Shown here in pieces: positions 37,276 through 47,425 of a DNA stretch of 64,000 nt. The first letter of the stretch is position 1. Each line of letters begins with the position of its first letter. The stretch spans positions 248,001-312,000 of the forward strand of contig JANBVO010000032.1 in NCBI GenBank assembly GCA_030052745.1, read 5' to 3'. This DNA comes from Pleurostoma richardsiae (Eukaryota; Ascomycota; Sordariomycetes; Calosphaeriales; Pleurostomataceae). Below the pieces are notes generated by a model. The model was not told the origin of the DNA and did not search any database. It saw only the letters and a list, made by a program, of their open reading frames with translations. Made by a program: the position numbers and the translations under genes.

Positions 37276-37438
37276 ATACATCGGCTCCGTCCATCAGCTC
37301 TATAGGCAGGGTGAGCTCCATGAACATCAACGCACTGCACCACCCTTGTTCGAAATGCCGACTGGTGAGAGCCTGCGGAAAATGTGTTCATCGTCACCCG
37401 AGCTCTCGGACAGAGTAGCCCGGCAGGCAACAACGCTC

Positions 37439-38495
37439 TCAGGGCGTCTTCTGGTCGCCCCCCTTCCCGCTCTTCTCAGCCTCGTTCATGACTCTCGTCT
37501 TGAACTCCCTCGGCGTCTCAAACACCACCTCCTCCCCCCACAGGCCCAGCAGACCCTTCTTCTTCCCCGCCTGCTCCAGCGCCTTCCACATGCCCCGCCC
37601 CTTGCTCCGCGCCTCCGCCTCCGCGGCCCGGTACTTCTGCTCCACCGCCGGCCCGCCGAACTCGGCGCCGCTCTTGGCCTCGTACGTCGTCGCCAGCCCG
37701 CGCCGCAGCATCTCCAGCCCGACGTCGCGCCGCACCAGCCCCAGGGCCCGCCGCACGAACACAGTCGCCACCACCCGCTCGTACTGGTCCCGCTTGTAGA
37801 TGTACGCGCGCACCGGCCGGTGCAGGATGTAGGACGAGAGCCACTGCAGCGCCTCGGCGGCGAAGGGCTGCGCGGGGCGGCCGAAGTGCGCGCCCTCGGG
37901 GGCGTCGATGCCGGCTATGCGGATGGGGATCTGGAAGGTTGAGCTGTCAGATTTTGCGGTCTTGCATTCCTCTAAGGAAGGAGTAATCGTTGTAGGCGGT
38001 GGCATATTGGCTTTTGGGGTGCGGTAAACTCACCGTCCGGCCTTTCAGCTCCTTCTTCTCCGTAGGGATCTTCCTGAGCCAGCCCCAGCCGGCGAGCCTC
38101 CCGCCTGGTGTGTGGAACAGGTGGAAGTTGTCGCCGTCCCCTACGCTGGTCACCCTGCCGAGAAGGCTGCGCCGGCGGAAGAAGCCTGGCTGGATGTGGT
38201 CGGCGCCGGGGATGCGCCGCAGGTACGAGCGGTAGATCTGGAGCGAGGCGAGCGCCGTGGCGGTCACGAGCACGGTCGGGATCCAGTTGCGTGGCTCCTT
38301 GAAGTGCTCCCAGTCTACGGCATTGAGCGAGTCGTTCCAGCTAATCGGCTTCTTCGAGCTCTCTGTCGGAGGGAGGGGCGGTGACGGCGTCTTGCTGCTG
38401 CTGCTGCTGCTGCTGGCGTCGCTGCCGCTAGCACTGCCGCTTTTGTCATCCTTGCCCGAGCCGGATGAGCCCGATGGCGTGAACGGCCATGGCAT
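37439..38495 (-). CDS. lcl3: Probable endonuclease LCL3 (SNase-fold, membrane-anchored)
   Basis: Thermonuclease-like protein that in yeast localises to mitochondria. Exons in transcript order are 38495..38034 and 37930..37439, giving 317 aa; the 103-bp intron (GTGAGT...CCAG) is phase 0. The N terminus is Ser-rich (residues 9-35, including a run encoded by repeated CTG on the + strand). One transmembrane segment spans about 71-88. The nuclease domain starts near 108 ([20 protein letters not shown]) and carries the expected catalytic trio R158, E166 (RIAGIDAPE) and R206 ([11 protein letters not shown]), with D163 as metal ligand. [14 protein letters not shown] is characteristic of Lcl3. The C terminus is basic. 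An alternative acceptor 13 bases upstream would break the frame. Confidence 0.95.
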
Positions 38496-38896
38496 GGTTG
38501 ATTCCGTGTGAACTGCGCGCTCTGTTCACGGCGCTGTGGCCCTCATTGCGGGTTGTCGTGTTGTGAGCTTAGTGCAGTGCAGAGCTGGAGCTTGGACCTA
38601 AAGGTGCCGCACCGGCCAATTGGAGAGCTGATTGAGCCTGGGCAAGTTGGGAGGCTGCAAGACAGAGGAGGAATATCACCGCAACATACTGTAACATATT
38701 CTCGGTGATCCTTGAATTTATAGACATAGTCAAGGAGAATTGGGCATGTATCTTTTATTCTACGTGTCAAACGCCAACGTTCCTTTCCACCCTGAGTCCA
38801 CCAGGACGGTTCCCGAGGACGACATGCTCTAGCAATCAAGCGCAACCTGCTCTCTCCCGCCAAATTGCCAAAACATGACTTGACAGCCGGTCAGCT

Positions 38897-40093
38897 TCAC
38901 TGCACCTTGAACGACCTTCCGCTTGCCGTCTTCCTCTCCTTCTCCTCGTTGTCGGGTCTTGCTCTTCGGAGCACTGTAAGTTGTTAGCCATCTGCTTGCC
39001 AACGCAGTGAGGACTGGTGGGGAACGGACCTTGGAGGAAGTCGGCGGTTCGCCGCCGCATCCGCGAGTGGATGTATGCCTTGGACGCCTTGATATGGTAG
39101 TGGAAATAGTCGCGGAAAGTCTGAATGTGTGAGATGACATCCGGCATTCTCTGCGGAGTCAGATGCCGGGGGAACAAGACTGTGACGTGTCAGCAGGCGG
39201 TACTTCACGAGGCAATCTCTCCAAGCCATAGAGCCTGAGAACAGACAAACTCACCAAACGTGACATAGCCGATCTCTCCAGTCCCCGTGCTCTTCACTCC
39301 CGGTACACCCTGTAGCTCCAGCGGTGGGTCGTTCCGGAACAACACCTGCGGCGCATTCTGGATGGCCCGTCTCCGCGCGTCCACAAATTCCTGGATGAAC
39401 ACCTTGCCAAACACGCGATCCGTTTCCTCCCTAAAGACCGTGCTGAAGATGACAGTCACCCGGTCGTGGCTGGCCTTGACATAGATGGCCTCCTCTTCGC
39501 GGTAGTGAATCGCCATCACCTCACCGCCCTCGCGGACGCCCTGGGGCGCTTCCTCAGATGTGAACTTGGACGCCTGCTCCTTCAGTTTGTAGTGCTCCTC
39601 GTAGGCGTGCTCGAACGGCGCGGCCATTGCGTTGCGCTTCAGGAGGGAGATCTGCTTGACCAATTCGTCGCGCGCCTCTGTCAACGCATATTAGCAAGTC
39701 GCAGGAGAGCATTGAGAGGGGAATCTCAAGTACCTTTGTCGGCAGGTAGGTTCTCGAGGTCCACCAACACTGAGAAGTCGAAGCCAGCCTCAGGGGGCAC
39801 CACGTATTGGCCATACTCGCGCTGGAGCACCTGCTCGGCGCCGTACTTGACCAGATCAGGGAAGCATTTTATCTGAATGGATACGAGGATCTTGGTCTTT
39901 GTATCTGGGGTCGAGATATGGAAGAGGACGCCATCGAAGTCGGATACTGTCTGGTCGATGTGGACAGGCGGTGCTCTGGAACAAGCGGGTTAGCAGGGGA
40001 GCCGGTCCTGGAGGTTGGCTGCGGTGCATACCCAGAGAACCTCTCTGTCAGCACCGACTGAATCAGCACATTCTGATAGTCGAGGAGGAGCAT
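38897..40093 (-). CDS. arc35: Arp2/3 complex 34 kDa subunit (ARPC2/Arc35)
   Basis: Structural subunit that, with ARPC4, clamps the mother filament when Arp2/3 nucleates actin branches at endocytic sites. Five exons in transcript order: 40093..40032, 39975..39734, 39677..39255, 39179..39030, 38973..38897, giving 317 aa. Introns are 56, 56, 75 and 56 bp, all GT-AG, and phases agree. The start [17 protein letters not shown], the central [20 protein letters not shown] and the C-terminal [20 protein letters not shown] blocks are diagnostic. The length is normal for the family. The donor of the last intron is GTCCGT, a weaker site, but the join gives the expected [15 protein letters not shown]. The gene is head-to-head with UTP12, with 320 bp between start codons. 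Confidence 0.96.
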
Positions 40094-40413
40094 CTTCGCG
40101 ACGCTGTGCCTGAGCCTGAGCCTGTGCCTGCTGTCGCCGCGCTTGATGTCGTCGCTTATGGTCTTGGGTGCCTTGCTTGCAGCAGCGATGCTCCCTGGTG
40201 GGGCTGGTGATGCTCCTCCGTCTCCTTGGGCGGCTTACGTACTTCGGGAAGCGCGCACGTGCCCCTGCACTTGACCGCACGCCCCGCGGTTCTCTTATCT
40301 TATCGCGCAGAAAAAAAGTTCGGGAACATCAAGGGAATTTTTGGTGAAGGATACAAACCGACACTGGTCTCCTGCAGCGGGCGACCAAGAGACGGAGTTC
40401 TCGGCTGTACAAC
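40094..40413. promoter_or_regulatory. Shared promoter of ARPC2 and UTP12
   Basis: 320 bp between divergent start codons, so both promoters and leaders must be packed here. No obvious TATA box on either strand, as is usual for housekeeping genes. Confidence 0.6.
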
Positions 40414-43385
40414 ATGGTCAAATCATACTTGTTAGTCTCCTAATATTGTCGCGTACTTTATAAGAGTATGTTAGTGCTAATATGCCTTTTCTTTGAAGGA
40501 AATACGAGCATTCTAAGTCCTTCGGCATAGTCAGCTCCAGCTCGTCGAACATCGTTTGGTCGTCGAAAGAACGGGCTGGTACAGGCGCCGGCCAAGCCAT
40601 TGTCGCCGCCAACGAGGAGGTACTATGCTGGGATATCAAGAAGGGCGAGCTCTTGGGCAGGTGGCGGGACGAGAACTGCCGGGCGCAGGTCACAGCCATT
40701 GCGCAGAGCAAAATTGACAAGGATGTCTTCGCCGTTGGCTACGAGGACGGGAGCATACGACTGTGGGACAGCAAGATTGCCACCACGATTGTCAACTTCA
40801 ACGGGCACAAGTCAGCGATCACAGTCCTAGCGTTCGACAAGGCTGGGGTGCGGCTTGCCAGCGGGTCGAAAGACACCGATGTCATTATATGGGATCTGGT
40901 GGCAGAGGTCGGCCAGTACAAGCTACGGGGCCACAAGGACCAAGTTACGGGGCTGTCCTTCGTCGAGCCGCAGCCGCAGAGCATAGAGGAGGAGTCATCA
41001 CAAGCGATGGTCATTGATGGCGATGGCTCAGGCGAAGGCTTCCTAGTAACGACTGGGAAGGATTCGCTGATCAAACTCTGGGATCTGTCGTCCAAACATT
41101 GCATAGAGACTCATGTTGCGCAAACGAACGGGGAGTGCTGGGCTTTGGGCGTGTCACCAGACTTTAGTGGCTGCATCACAGCAGGAAACGATGGCGAGCT
41201 TAAGGTCTGGGCGCTGGATGCTGGCGCGCTTGCATCTGCGGCACACAGGGTAGATCTCTCTCAGGCGGCACATTTCTTACAAGATCGCGGTACTCTGTAT
41301 CGCCACAGCAAGGACCGTGCTGTCGAGATATCTTTCCATCCCAGGCGGGATTACTTTTCCGTGCACGGCGTCGAGAAGGCAGTCGAGATCTGGCGGGTAC
41401 GGACGGAAGCTGAGATTAAGAAGGCACTCGCTAGAAAGCGGAGAAGGAGACGGGAAAAGCTCGCAGCAGCGAAGAAGGAGAAAGCTAGCAGCACGGCAGA
41501 CGCGCCCGACGACGACGAAAAGGAGGACGATATATCCAAGGCGGAGGTGTCTGACGTGTTTGTATCTCATGTCATCGTTAGGACGACTGGCAAGGTGCGA
41601 TCTGCGGACTGGGCAATCAACCACGGCCACAAGGAGCTACAGCTGCTTGTCTCGACCACTAATAATCAACTCGAGATGTACAACGTCACGACGAAGGACA
41701 AGGGGAGCAAAGCGAAGAAGAATGACGAGGCGCCGGACTACAGCAGGGCGCTTGCAGTGGAGCTGCCGGGACATCGAACGGATATAAGAGCGGTTGCACT
41801 TAGCTCGGACGATAAGATGCTGGCATCAGCTGCCAACGGAAGTCTCAAGATCTGGAACGTCAAGACCCAGACGTGTATCCGGACTTTTGAATGTGGCTAT
41901 GCGTTATGCTGTGCGTTCCTGCCTGGCGACAAGGTGGTTGTGGTTGGCACGAAGAGCGGCGAGCTAGAACTCTTTGATGTCGCATCTGCTACTGTCATCG
42001 AGAACATAACGGCACACGAAGGAGCCATTTGGTCTCTACAGGTCCATCCAGATGGTCGGTCGGTTGTGACGGGAAGTGCCGACAAGACTGCTAAGTTCTG
42101 GGACTTCAAGATCGTGCAGGAGCCCGTGCTTGGGACGACAAGGACGACACCGAAGCTGAAGCTTGTCCAGTCGAGGATCCTGAAGGTATCGGATGATATC
42201 CTTTGCTTGCGGTTTTCCCCGGATGCGAAACTCCTAGCAGTCGCGCTCCTGGACAACACCGTGAAGGTCTTTTTTACGGACTCTCTCAAGTTGTATCTGA
42301 ATTTGTACGGCCACAAGCTGCCCGTGCTGAGCATGGACATATCCTACGATAGTAAGCTTATCGTCACAAGTTCAGCGGACAAGAATATCAGGATATGGGG
42401 CCTAGACTTCGGAGACTGCCACAAGGCTCTGTTCGGTCATCAGGACAGCATTCTTCAGGTTGCCTTCGTGCCACACAACTCGGACGGCAATGGCCATCAT
42501 TTCTTCAGTAGCAGCAAGGACCGGGCGATCAAGTACTGGGACGCCGACAAGTTTGAGCAGATTCAGCGCCTCGACGGGCATTTTGGCGAGATATGGGCGT
42601 TGGCGGTCAGTCACAGCGGAACCTTCCTCGTGAGCGCCAGCCACGACAAGAGCGTCCGCGTCTGGCAGGAGACAGATGAGCAGATATTCCTCGAGGAAGA
42701 GCGGGAAAAGGAGATCGAGGAGCTCTATGAGAGCACCCTGACGACCGCTCTGGAGCAGGACCCTGACGCGGAGGACGAAAAGGACGAGGTCGCGGCGGCC
42801 AGCAAGCAGACGGTGGAAACACTAATGGCTGGCGAGCGGATACAGGAGGCTCTGGAGATGGGCATGGAGGATCTGAACGTGGTCAAGCAGTGGGAGGAGG
42901 CCAAACTGAGCAACCCCAATGTCGCACCGCCGCAGCGGAACCCCATCTACGTCGCCCTCGGAAACATCAGCGCAGAGACCCATGTCATGAGCGTCTTGCA
43001 GAGGATCAAAGCGTCAGCGCTGCACGACGCGCTCCTCGTCCTCCCCTTCGCGTCGGTGCCAATGCTGTTCACCTTCCTGAACATCTTCGCCATGCGATCT
43101 ATGAACATCCCTTTGACGTGCCGCATCCTATTTTTCATGCTGAAGACGCACCACCGGCAGATCGTGGCGAGCAAGACGATGAGGGCCATGCTGGACGGCA
43201 TCAGGGCGAACCTGAGGCGGGCATTGAAGAGGCAGAAGGACGAGATGGGCTACAACATTGCTGCCCTCAAGGTCGTCGGCATGCAGATACAGGAGAAGAG
43301 CATCAGGGACTACGTGGATGAGAATTGGGATGAGGAGGACGAGAGCCGCGCGGTCAGGAAGCGTGCTTTCGTGCAGGTGTCATAG
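40414..43385 (+). CDS. utp12: U3 snoRNP/SSU processome WD-repeat protein UTP12 (Dip2/WDR3)
   Basis: Nucleolar component of the UTP-B subcomplex that binds pre-rRNA during 18S rRNA maturation. Exons are 40414..40430 and 40499..43385, giving 967 aa. Exon 1 is only 17 nt (MVKSY plus two bases). The 68-bp intron (GTTAGT, branch GCTAAT, ends GAAG) joins to LKYEHSKSFG, matching the conserved Dip2 N terminus. Tandem WD repeats form two beta-propellers (for example SIRLWDSK, DVIIWDLV, SLIKLWDLS, KFWDFK, NIRIWGLDF, SVRVWQ). A basic/acidic linker sits near residues 300-350 (RKRRRREKLAAAKKEK). The C-terminal Utp12 helical domain, about 820-935, contains LPFASVPMLFTFLNI. It is head-to-head with ARPC2 and convergent with ATP4. 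Confidence 0.96.
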
Positions 43386-43732
43386 GCATAGGGATAGACA
43401 AAATGCATAGAAGGTAAATGCATTTCGCCGAGTTACGGTCCTGAAGACCATTGCAGCGTCCCATATTTAACATCACGTACTGGTCCTCGACATGAATGAA
43501 TCGTAGGCATTGACCAGCAATTGACGCAGAGAGTCGGTTCCTCCCCGGAAGATGTTACGCTTGGTAAGAGGGCGACGACAGTATCCAGGCATAGAAACGC
43601 GTCAAGACGAGACACGGACAAGTTTGAGTGAGTATGTTGGCTTGACTATTGCACAGGGGTGTCTATAGACACTATTGAGGTACAAAGGAAATCACTTTCC
43701 TAGGATCTAAAGCAGACGCTGCTAGCAACCGT
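43386..43732. other. 3' intergenic region between convergent UTP12 and ATP4
   Basis: 347 bp separating two stop codons; it holds both 3' UTRs. Nothing else is seen. Confidence 0.6.
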
Positions 43733-44709
43733 CTATTGCGCCTTAGACGACACGATCTCTGTTCCAGGTGTTAGCACAGACACCCGGAATAAAGACGGTA
43801 AGAAACCAAGTAGATGTAGGACTCACTCTCAACCTCCGCCACGCTCTGCTGCAGGATCTGCTGCAACGCCTTGGGGCTCTCCAGCTCCTTCCGCACCTTC
43901 GCGATGATGGACTCCGCAAGCTCCTTCTGCTGGCGCTGCTTGACCTGGCCCTCGTAGCGGACCCACGAGTCCAGCACGGTCTTGGCCTCATGGGCCAGGG
44001 CGGTCCGCTGCTCGAGCTCGAAGGCCTGGGCCTCAAGCTTGGCGGTTTCCTAGACAATCCGGATCAGTCTGACGCCACAAACAAAGGCAGAGCCTGCCAC
44101 CTCCTACGAGGAGGCAGCGGTCTCCCATCGTACCTTCGAAACATCAAACAGGGCCTTGGTAATGTCGATCACGCCCTCCATCTGCTGGACGTTGTCGATC
44201 CGGTCCTTGACGGCCTGGGTGTGGTCGGCACGGGCGGAGTTCAGGATGTTCTTGATCTTGGCGGTCTGCGCCTCGGCCCACTCCTTGTACATGGGGCCAC
44301 CATACTTGATGACGGCGGTCCAGACGCTGAGCAGGCAGAAGGCGACGACGGTCTCCTCGTTGACGACGTAGTACTCGTTGCTGAGCGCGTAGATGGACAG
44401 GCCGGCGGCGGAGGACAGGATCGCGGTCTTGGATAGCAGCGAGTTTCCGGGCAGGGAGTCGATGATCGACTGCGCCTTGGTCTTCGGGTCCTCGGCGGGC
44501 ACGTTCGAGGCGTGGCGGGCGCCGGTCAGTGACGAGGCCAGCGCCGGGAGGGCGCGCGTAGCGACGGACGGTCGGAGGCGGGCGGCCCCTGGGAGAGATC
44601 GCGGGTTAGTCGCTTGCGACAGAGAGCCAGAGGCCAATTGCGCACCGGGAGCGGCGGAGTGGTAGCAGAAGAACTTACCGACAGCGGATCTAGCCAAGCG
44701 GGACGCCAT
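43733..44709 (-). CDS. atp4: Mitochondrial ATP synthase subunit b (Atp4)
   Basis: Peripheral-stalk subunit of the F1Fo ATP synthase in the mitochondrial inner membrane. Exons in transcript order are 44709..44679, 44588..44134, 44049..43827 and 43758..43733, giving 244 aa; introns are 90, 84 and 68 bp, all GT-AG. The first exon (31 nt) and last (26 nt, encoding the end KIVSSKAQ) are very short. The N terminus (MASRLARSAVGAARLRPSVA) is an Arg/Ser/Ala-rich presequence. Two hydrophobic segments follow (LSKTAILSSAAGLSIYALS; EETVVAFCLLSVWTAVI) and then a long charged helix for the stalk (WAEAQTAKIKNILNSARAD and onward). Order and length fit Atp4. It shares a 294-bp divergent promoter with NOC4. Confidence 0.95.
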
Positions 44710-45003
44710 TGTGGGATGAGGGGAGATGGATATGCTGCGAGACTTGCTGTCGAGACGAGCTCGGAATTGACGTTAGAGGTTTTCCGCTGCGGGAATTCGG
44801 TTACAGAGCTGCACGTGACGGCTCTCCCGGCTGTCGGCGAGCGACTTTTTGCGGCCTCCGATCTCTGGTGGGGAAAGCTGCAGGAGCCCCACTAAAAAGT
44901 TTCGATGGACTTGAAGGCGGGAGCAGAAAAGAGGCAGTCAACTTGCCCTAGACGACGGCCTGGAAGAGAACGCTTTGCCGGAAATCGAATCTCTTTCCCA
45001 GAA
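44710..45003. promoter_or_regulatory. Shared promoter of ATP4 and NOC4
   Basis: 294 bp between divergent start codons. An in-frame ATG for NOC4 at 44905 would shorten it to 195 bp, but the extra 33 residues lack the expected NOC4 start. No TATA box was recognised. Confidence 0.55.
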
Positions 45004-46653
45004 ATGCCTGCAGCAGCTTCTGTGCCGAGCGGCGCAACGAAGAGGAAGCGCCAGATCACGAAAGATGCGCCGAAGAAGCGTGCGCGGTCCGAAAGCAGCG
45101 ACGAGGAAGAAGAGGAGGATGCGCAAGCTCGCGTCTTGCTCCTCGAGAATGGAATCCTCGAGTCAAAGAAGAACTACAACAACATCACGAGCCTAATTGA
45201 TATTGCGCGACGACAAGATGAGGACGGCGAGTCTGCAATGGTGGCTGCGGTATCACTATGCCGGGTTTTCATCCGGCTGCTGGCGGCAGGTAGCTTCTTG
45301 AGGAAGAAAGACATGTCAGAGAAGGACGTTGTAGTCATACGCTGGCTCAGAGATCGGCTGTCGGAATTTGAGGAGGTCCTGCTGTCGATGTTCAGCCGGG
45401 ACGAGTTCGCATCAACCGCGCTCACGCTGTCGATGCGTCTGCTGAAAGCGGAGGCGGAATATCTCGACGGCAAGGATGAACGTACATTCCCACATGCCTT
45501 CTTCACGCAGATTGTCGCTGCAGTCGTCCAAGGCGATGTCGAAGAGGAAGTGCGGAAAGAGTTTCTGGAGAAATATGTTGATGAGTTTGACGACATACGA
45601 TTCTACACCTTCAAGGCGATCAAAGACATCTTGAGTCGGCGCGGAATCGAGTCTGTGGACGAAGTGTTGTTCGACAGTGTCTTCAGCCTGCTGTCATCTA
45701 TTGAGGGTGTTCCTAGCTCAGGCGACGAACTTGAGGACTTCTATGTCGAGCCACCGAAGAAGAAGAAGGCGCAGGCCCTGCACTCCGTCACTCAGCATAA
45801 GAGACAGGCGCAGGAGGCATGGCTCGCGCTTATGAATACGAGCTTGAGCAGGGACCAGAGGAAGAGAGTGCTTCACATAGTATCGACTGCGATAGCACCG
45901 TGGTTCGTGAAGCCGGAACTCCTGATGGACTTCCTCACCGACTGCTACAACACCGGAGGAACCATCTCATTGCTGGCTCTGTCCGGAGTCTTCTACCTGA
46001 TGCAGGAGCGCAATCTGGACTATCCAGCCTTCTACGACAAGCTCTACTCCCTTCTTGATGCCGATATTCTGCACTCGAAACATCGATCTCGGTTCTTCCG
46101 GCTCCTCGACACGTTCCTAGAGTCCTCGCATCTGCCGGCCGCATTAGTCGCCAGCTTCATCAAGCGACTTGCACGGCTGAGCCTCAACGCCCCTCCGGGC
46201 GCTATTGTGACGATTGTGCCGTGGACCTACAATCTCTTCAAGAGACATCCGCAGTGCACATTTATGATTCACAGGGTGCCGCGCACCCAGGAAGAGAAGG
46301 ACAGGTTAGCCAGCGAGGGGATGGAGGACCCATTCCTAGAGGACGAAGAGGACCCGATGGAGACGCGCGCCATCGACAGCTGCCTGTGGGAGATTGTGCA
46401 GCTGCAGTCGCACTACCACCCGAACGTGGCCACGATCGCCAAGGTCATGTCGGAACAGTTCACGAAGCAGTTCTACAAATTCGAGGACTTCCTCGACCAC
46501 TCGTACGGAAGCTTGCTGGAGGCGGAGATGAGCAAGGAGGTGAAGAAGCCGCCGGTGGTGGAGTTCATGATCCCGAAGAGGATATTCCTGCTGCAGGATA
46601 AGGAGTCTGGCGTGGAGGACAGTCTGCTGGTGAAGCTCTGGGACTTCAAATAG
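45004..46653 (+). CDS. noc4: Nucleolar complex protein 4 (Noc4/Utp19), 40S ribosome assembly
   Basis: Nucleolar protein that pairs with Nop14 and is needed for pre-40S maturation and export. A single exon of 549 aa when started at MPAAASVPSG. An in-frame ATG 33 codons upstream (44905) exists, but its peptide looks like untranslated leader. The N terminus is basic then acidic (TKRKRQITKDAPKKRARSES, then EEEEED). The conserved CBF/Noc4 helical domain spans about residues 295-440, with DCYNTGGTISLLALSGVFYL and NLDYPAFYDKLYSLLD, continuing through RLARLSLNAPPGAIVTIVPW. An acidic segment (GMEDPFLEDEEDPMETRAID) and the C-terminal YKFEDFLDHSYGSLLEAEM are Noc4 hallmarks. It is divergent from ATP4 and lies 1.6 kb from UTP12, another small-subunit processome gene. 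Confidence 0.95.
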   Translation: MPAAASVPSGATKRKRQITKDAPKKRARSESSDEEEEEDAQARVLLLENGILESKKNYNNITSLIDIARRQDEDGESAMVAAVSLCRVFIRLLAAGSFLRKKDMSEKDVVVIRWLRDRLSEFEEVLLSMFSRDEFASTALTLSMRLLKAEAEYLDGKDERTFPHAFFTQIVAAVVQGDVEEEVRKEFLEKYVDEFDDIRFYTFKAIKDILSRRGIESVDEVLFDSVFSLLSSIEGVPSSGDELEDFYVEPPKKKKAQALHSVTQHKRQAQEAWLALMNTSLSRDQRKRVLHIVSTAIAPWFVKPELLMDFLTDCYNTGGTISLLALSGVFYLMQERNLDYPAFYDKLYSLLDADILHSKHRSRFFRLLDTFLESSHLPAALVASFIKRLARLSLNAPPGAIVTIVPWTYNLFKRHPQCTFMIHRVPRTQEEKDRLASEGMEDPFLEDEEDPMETRAIDSCLWEIVQLQSHYHPNVATIAKVMSEQFTKQFYKFEDFLDHSYGSLLEAEMSKEVKKPPVVEFMIPKRIFLLQDKESGVEDSLLVKLWDFK

Positions 46654-47425
46654 GGGCTGGTAGACGAGGAGAGAAAAGGGGCGGCTCTGGCTACACGGGC
46701 ATTAGCACCCCGGAAGCGTCTGCAAGCATAGCATTGTGATGAAGAGAACCTGTTTACACAACTCCGGTATTCCCGATTTTGATCCCGTTACCTTTCCTGC
46801 TCCAGGAGAACCCGTATTTGGTGACAGATGAGTGAGTATATGTGGTCTGCTGGCGTGCATCTGGGCAGCAGCATGAGCAGGCTCACCAGTGTGCCGCCTT
46901 CGTATAGTTAAAGGGGGCCCATGCGTAAGCCGAACGCCGCCGCTCAACCCCGCCATAATCGAGCGCGAACAGGAGCTCGATGTCGCACTCATCCCTCAAA
47001 TCAGAACGTCGAAGACGAAGCGTTTGGAGACCCCTTTTGGCGCCGACCAGTGCAAATCGTTAGTGATTGGCGATGTGCCACGAGAGGCTCAAGCTGGCGC
47101 GAGTGCACCGCCATTGCTAAGCCCCCCGTCCAGCAGCACAGCGTGACGACGGCCGCTCCTGATCGCTGAGGGAGCTGAAAGCGCTCGAAGACTCACTTTA
47201 AACCGGCCGCAGCACCCGAAGAGGACGCTTGACGACAAGTCCTACGCATTTCTACGTTCTTTGAATACAGACTCGCTGCATTACACCGAATATCGCAGCT
47301 ATTAATCGTGCCTATTGCTCGTTACAGCAAACCGTTTGCGCATCCGACGCGTGTCACAGTCGCTCACACGCCAATCGATTCCACGGACCGCGGTTCCCGT
47401 CAGACAGAGAGACAGGCAAGCGAAG
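46654..47425. other. Intergenic region between NOC4 and the Sel1-repeat gene
   Basis: 772 bp with both genes on the + strand. It holds the NOC4 3' UTR and the promoter and leader of the next gene. No coding frame of note. Confidence 0.6.

Larger units (their letters stand above)
33798..37438. other. Gene-free region between RAX2 and LCL3 (3.6 kb)
   Basis: Roughly 33.8-34.9 kb is pyrimidine-rich on the minus strand and is presumably the RAX2 leader and promoter. The remainder carries no credible coding frame. Its last 0.6 kb, downstream of LCL3, is more A/T-rich than its surroundings and contains three short inverted repeats (37096-37120, 37219-37251, 37257-37275). No transposon ends or RNA genes were recognised. 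Confidence 0.55.
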
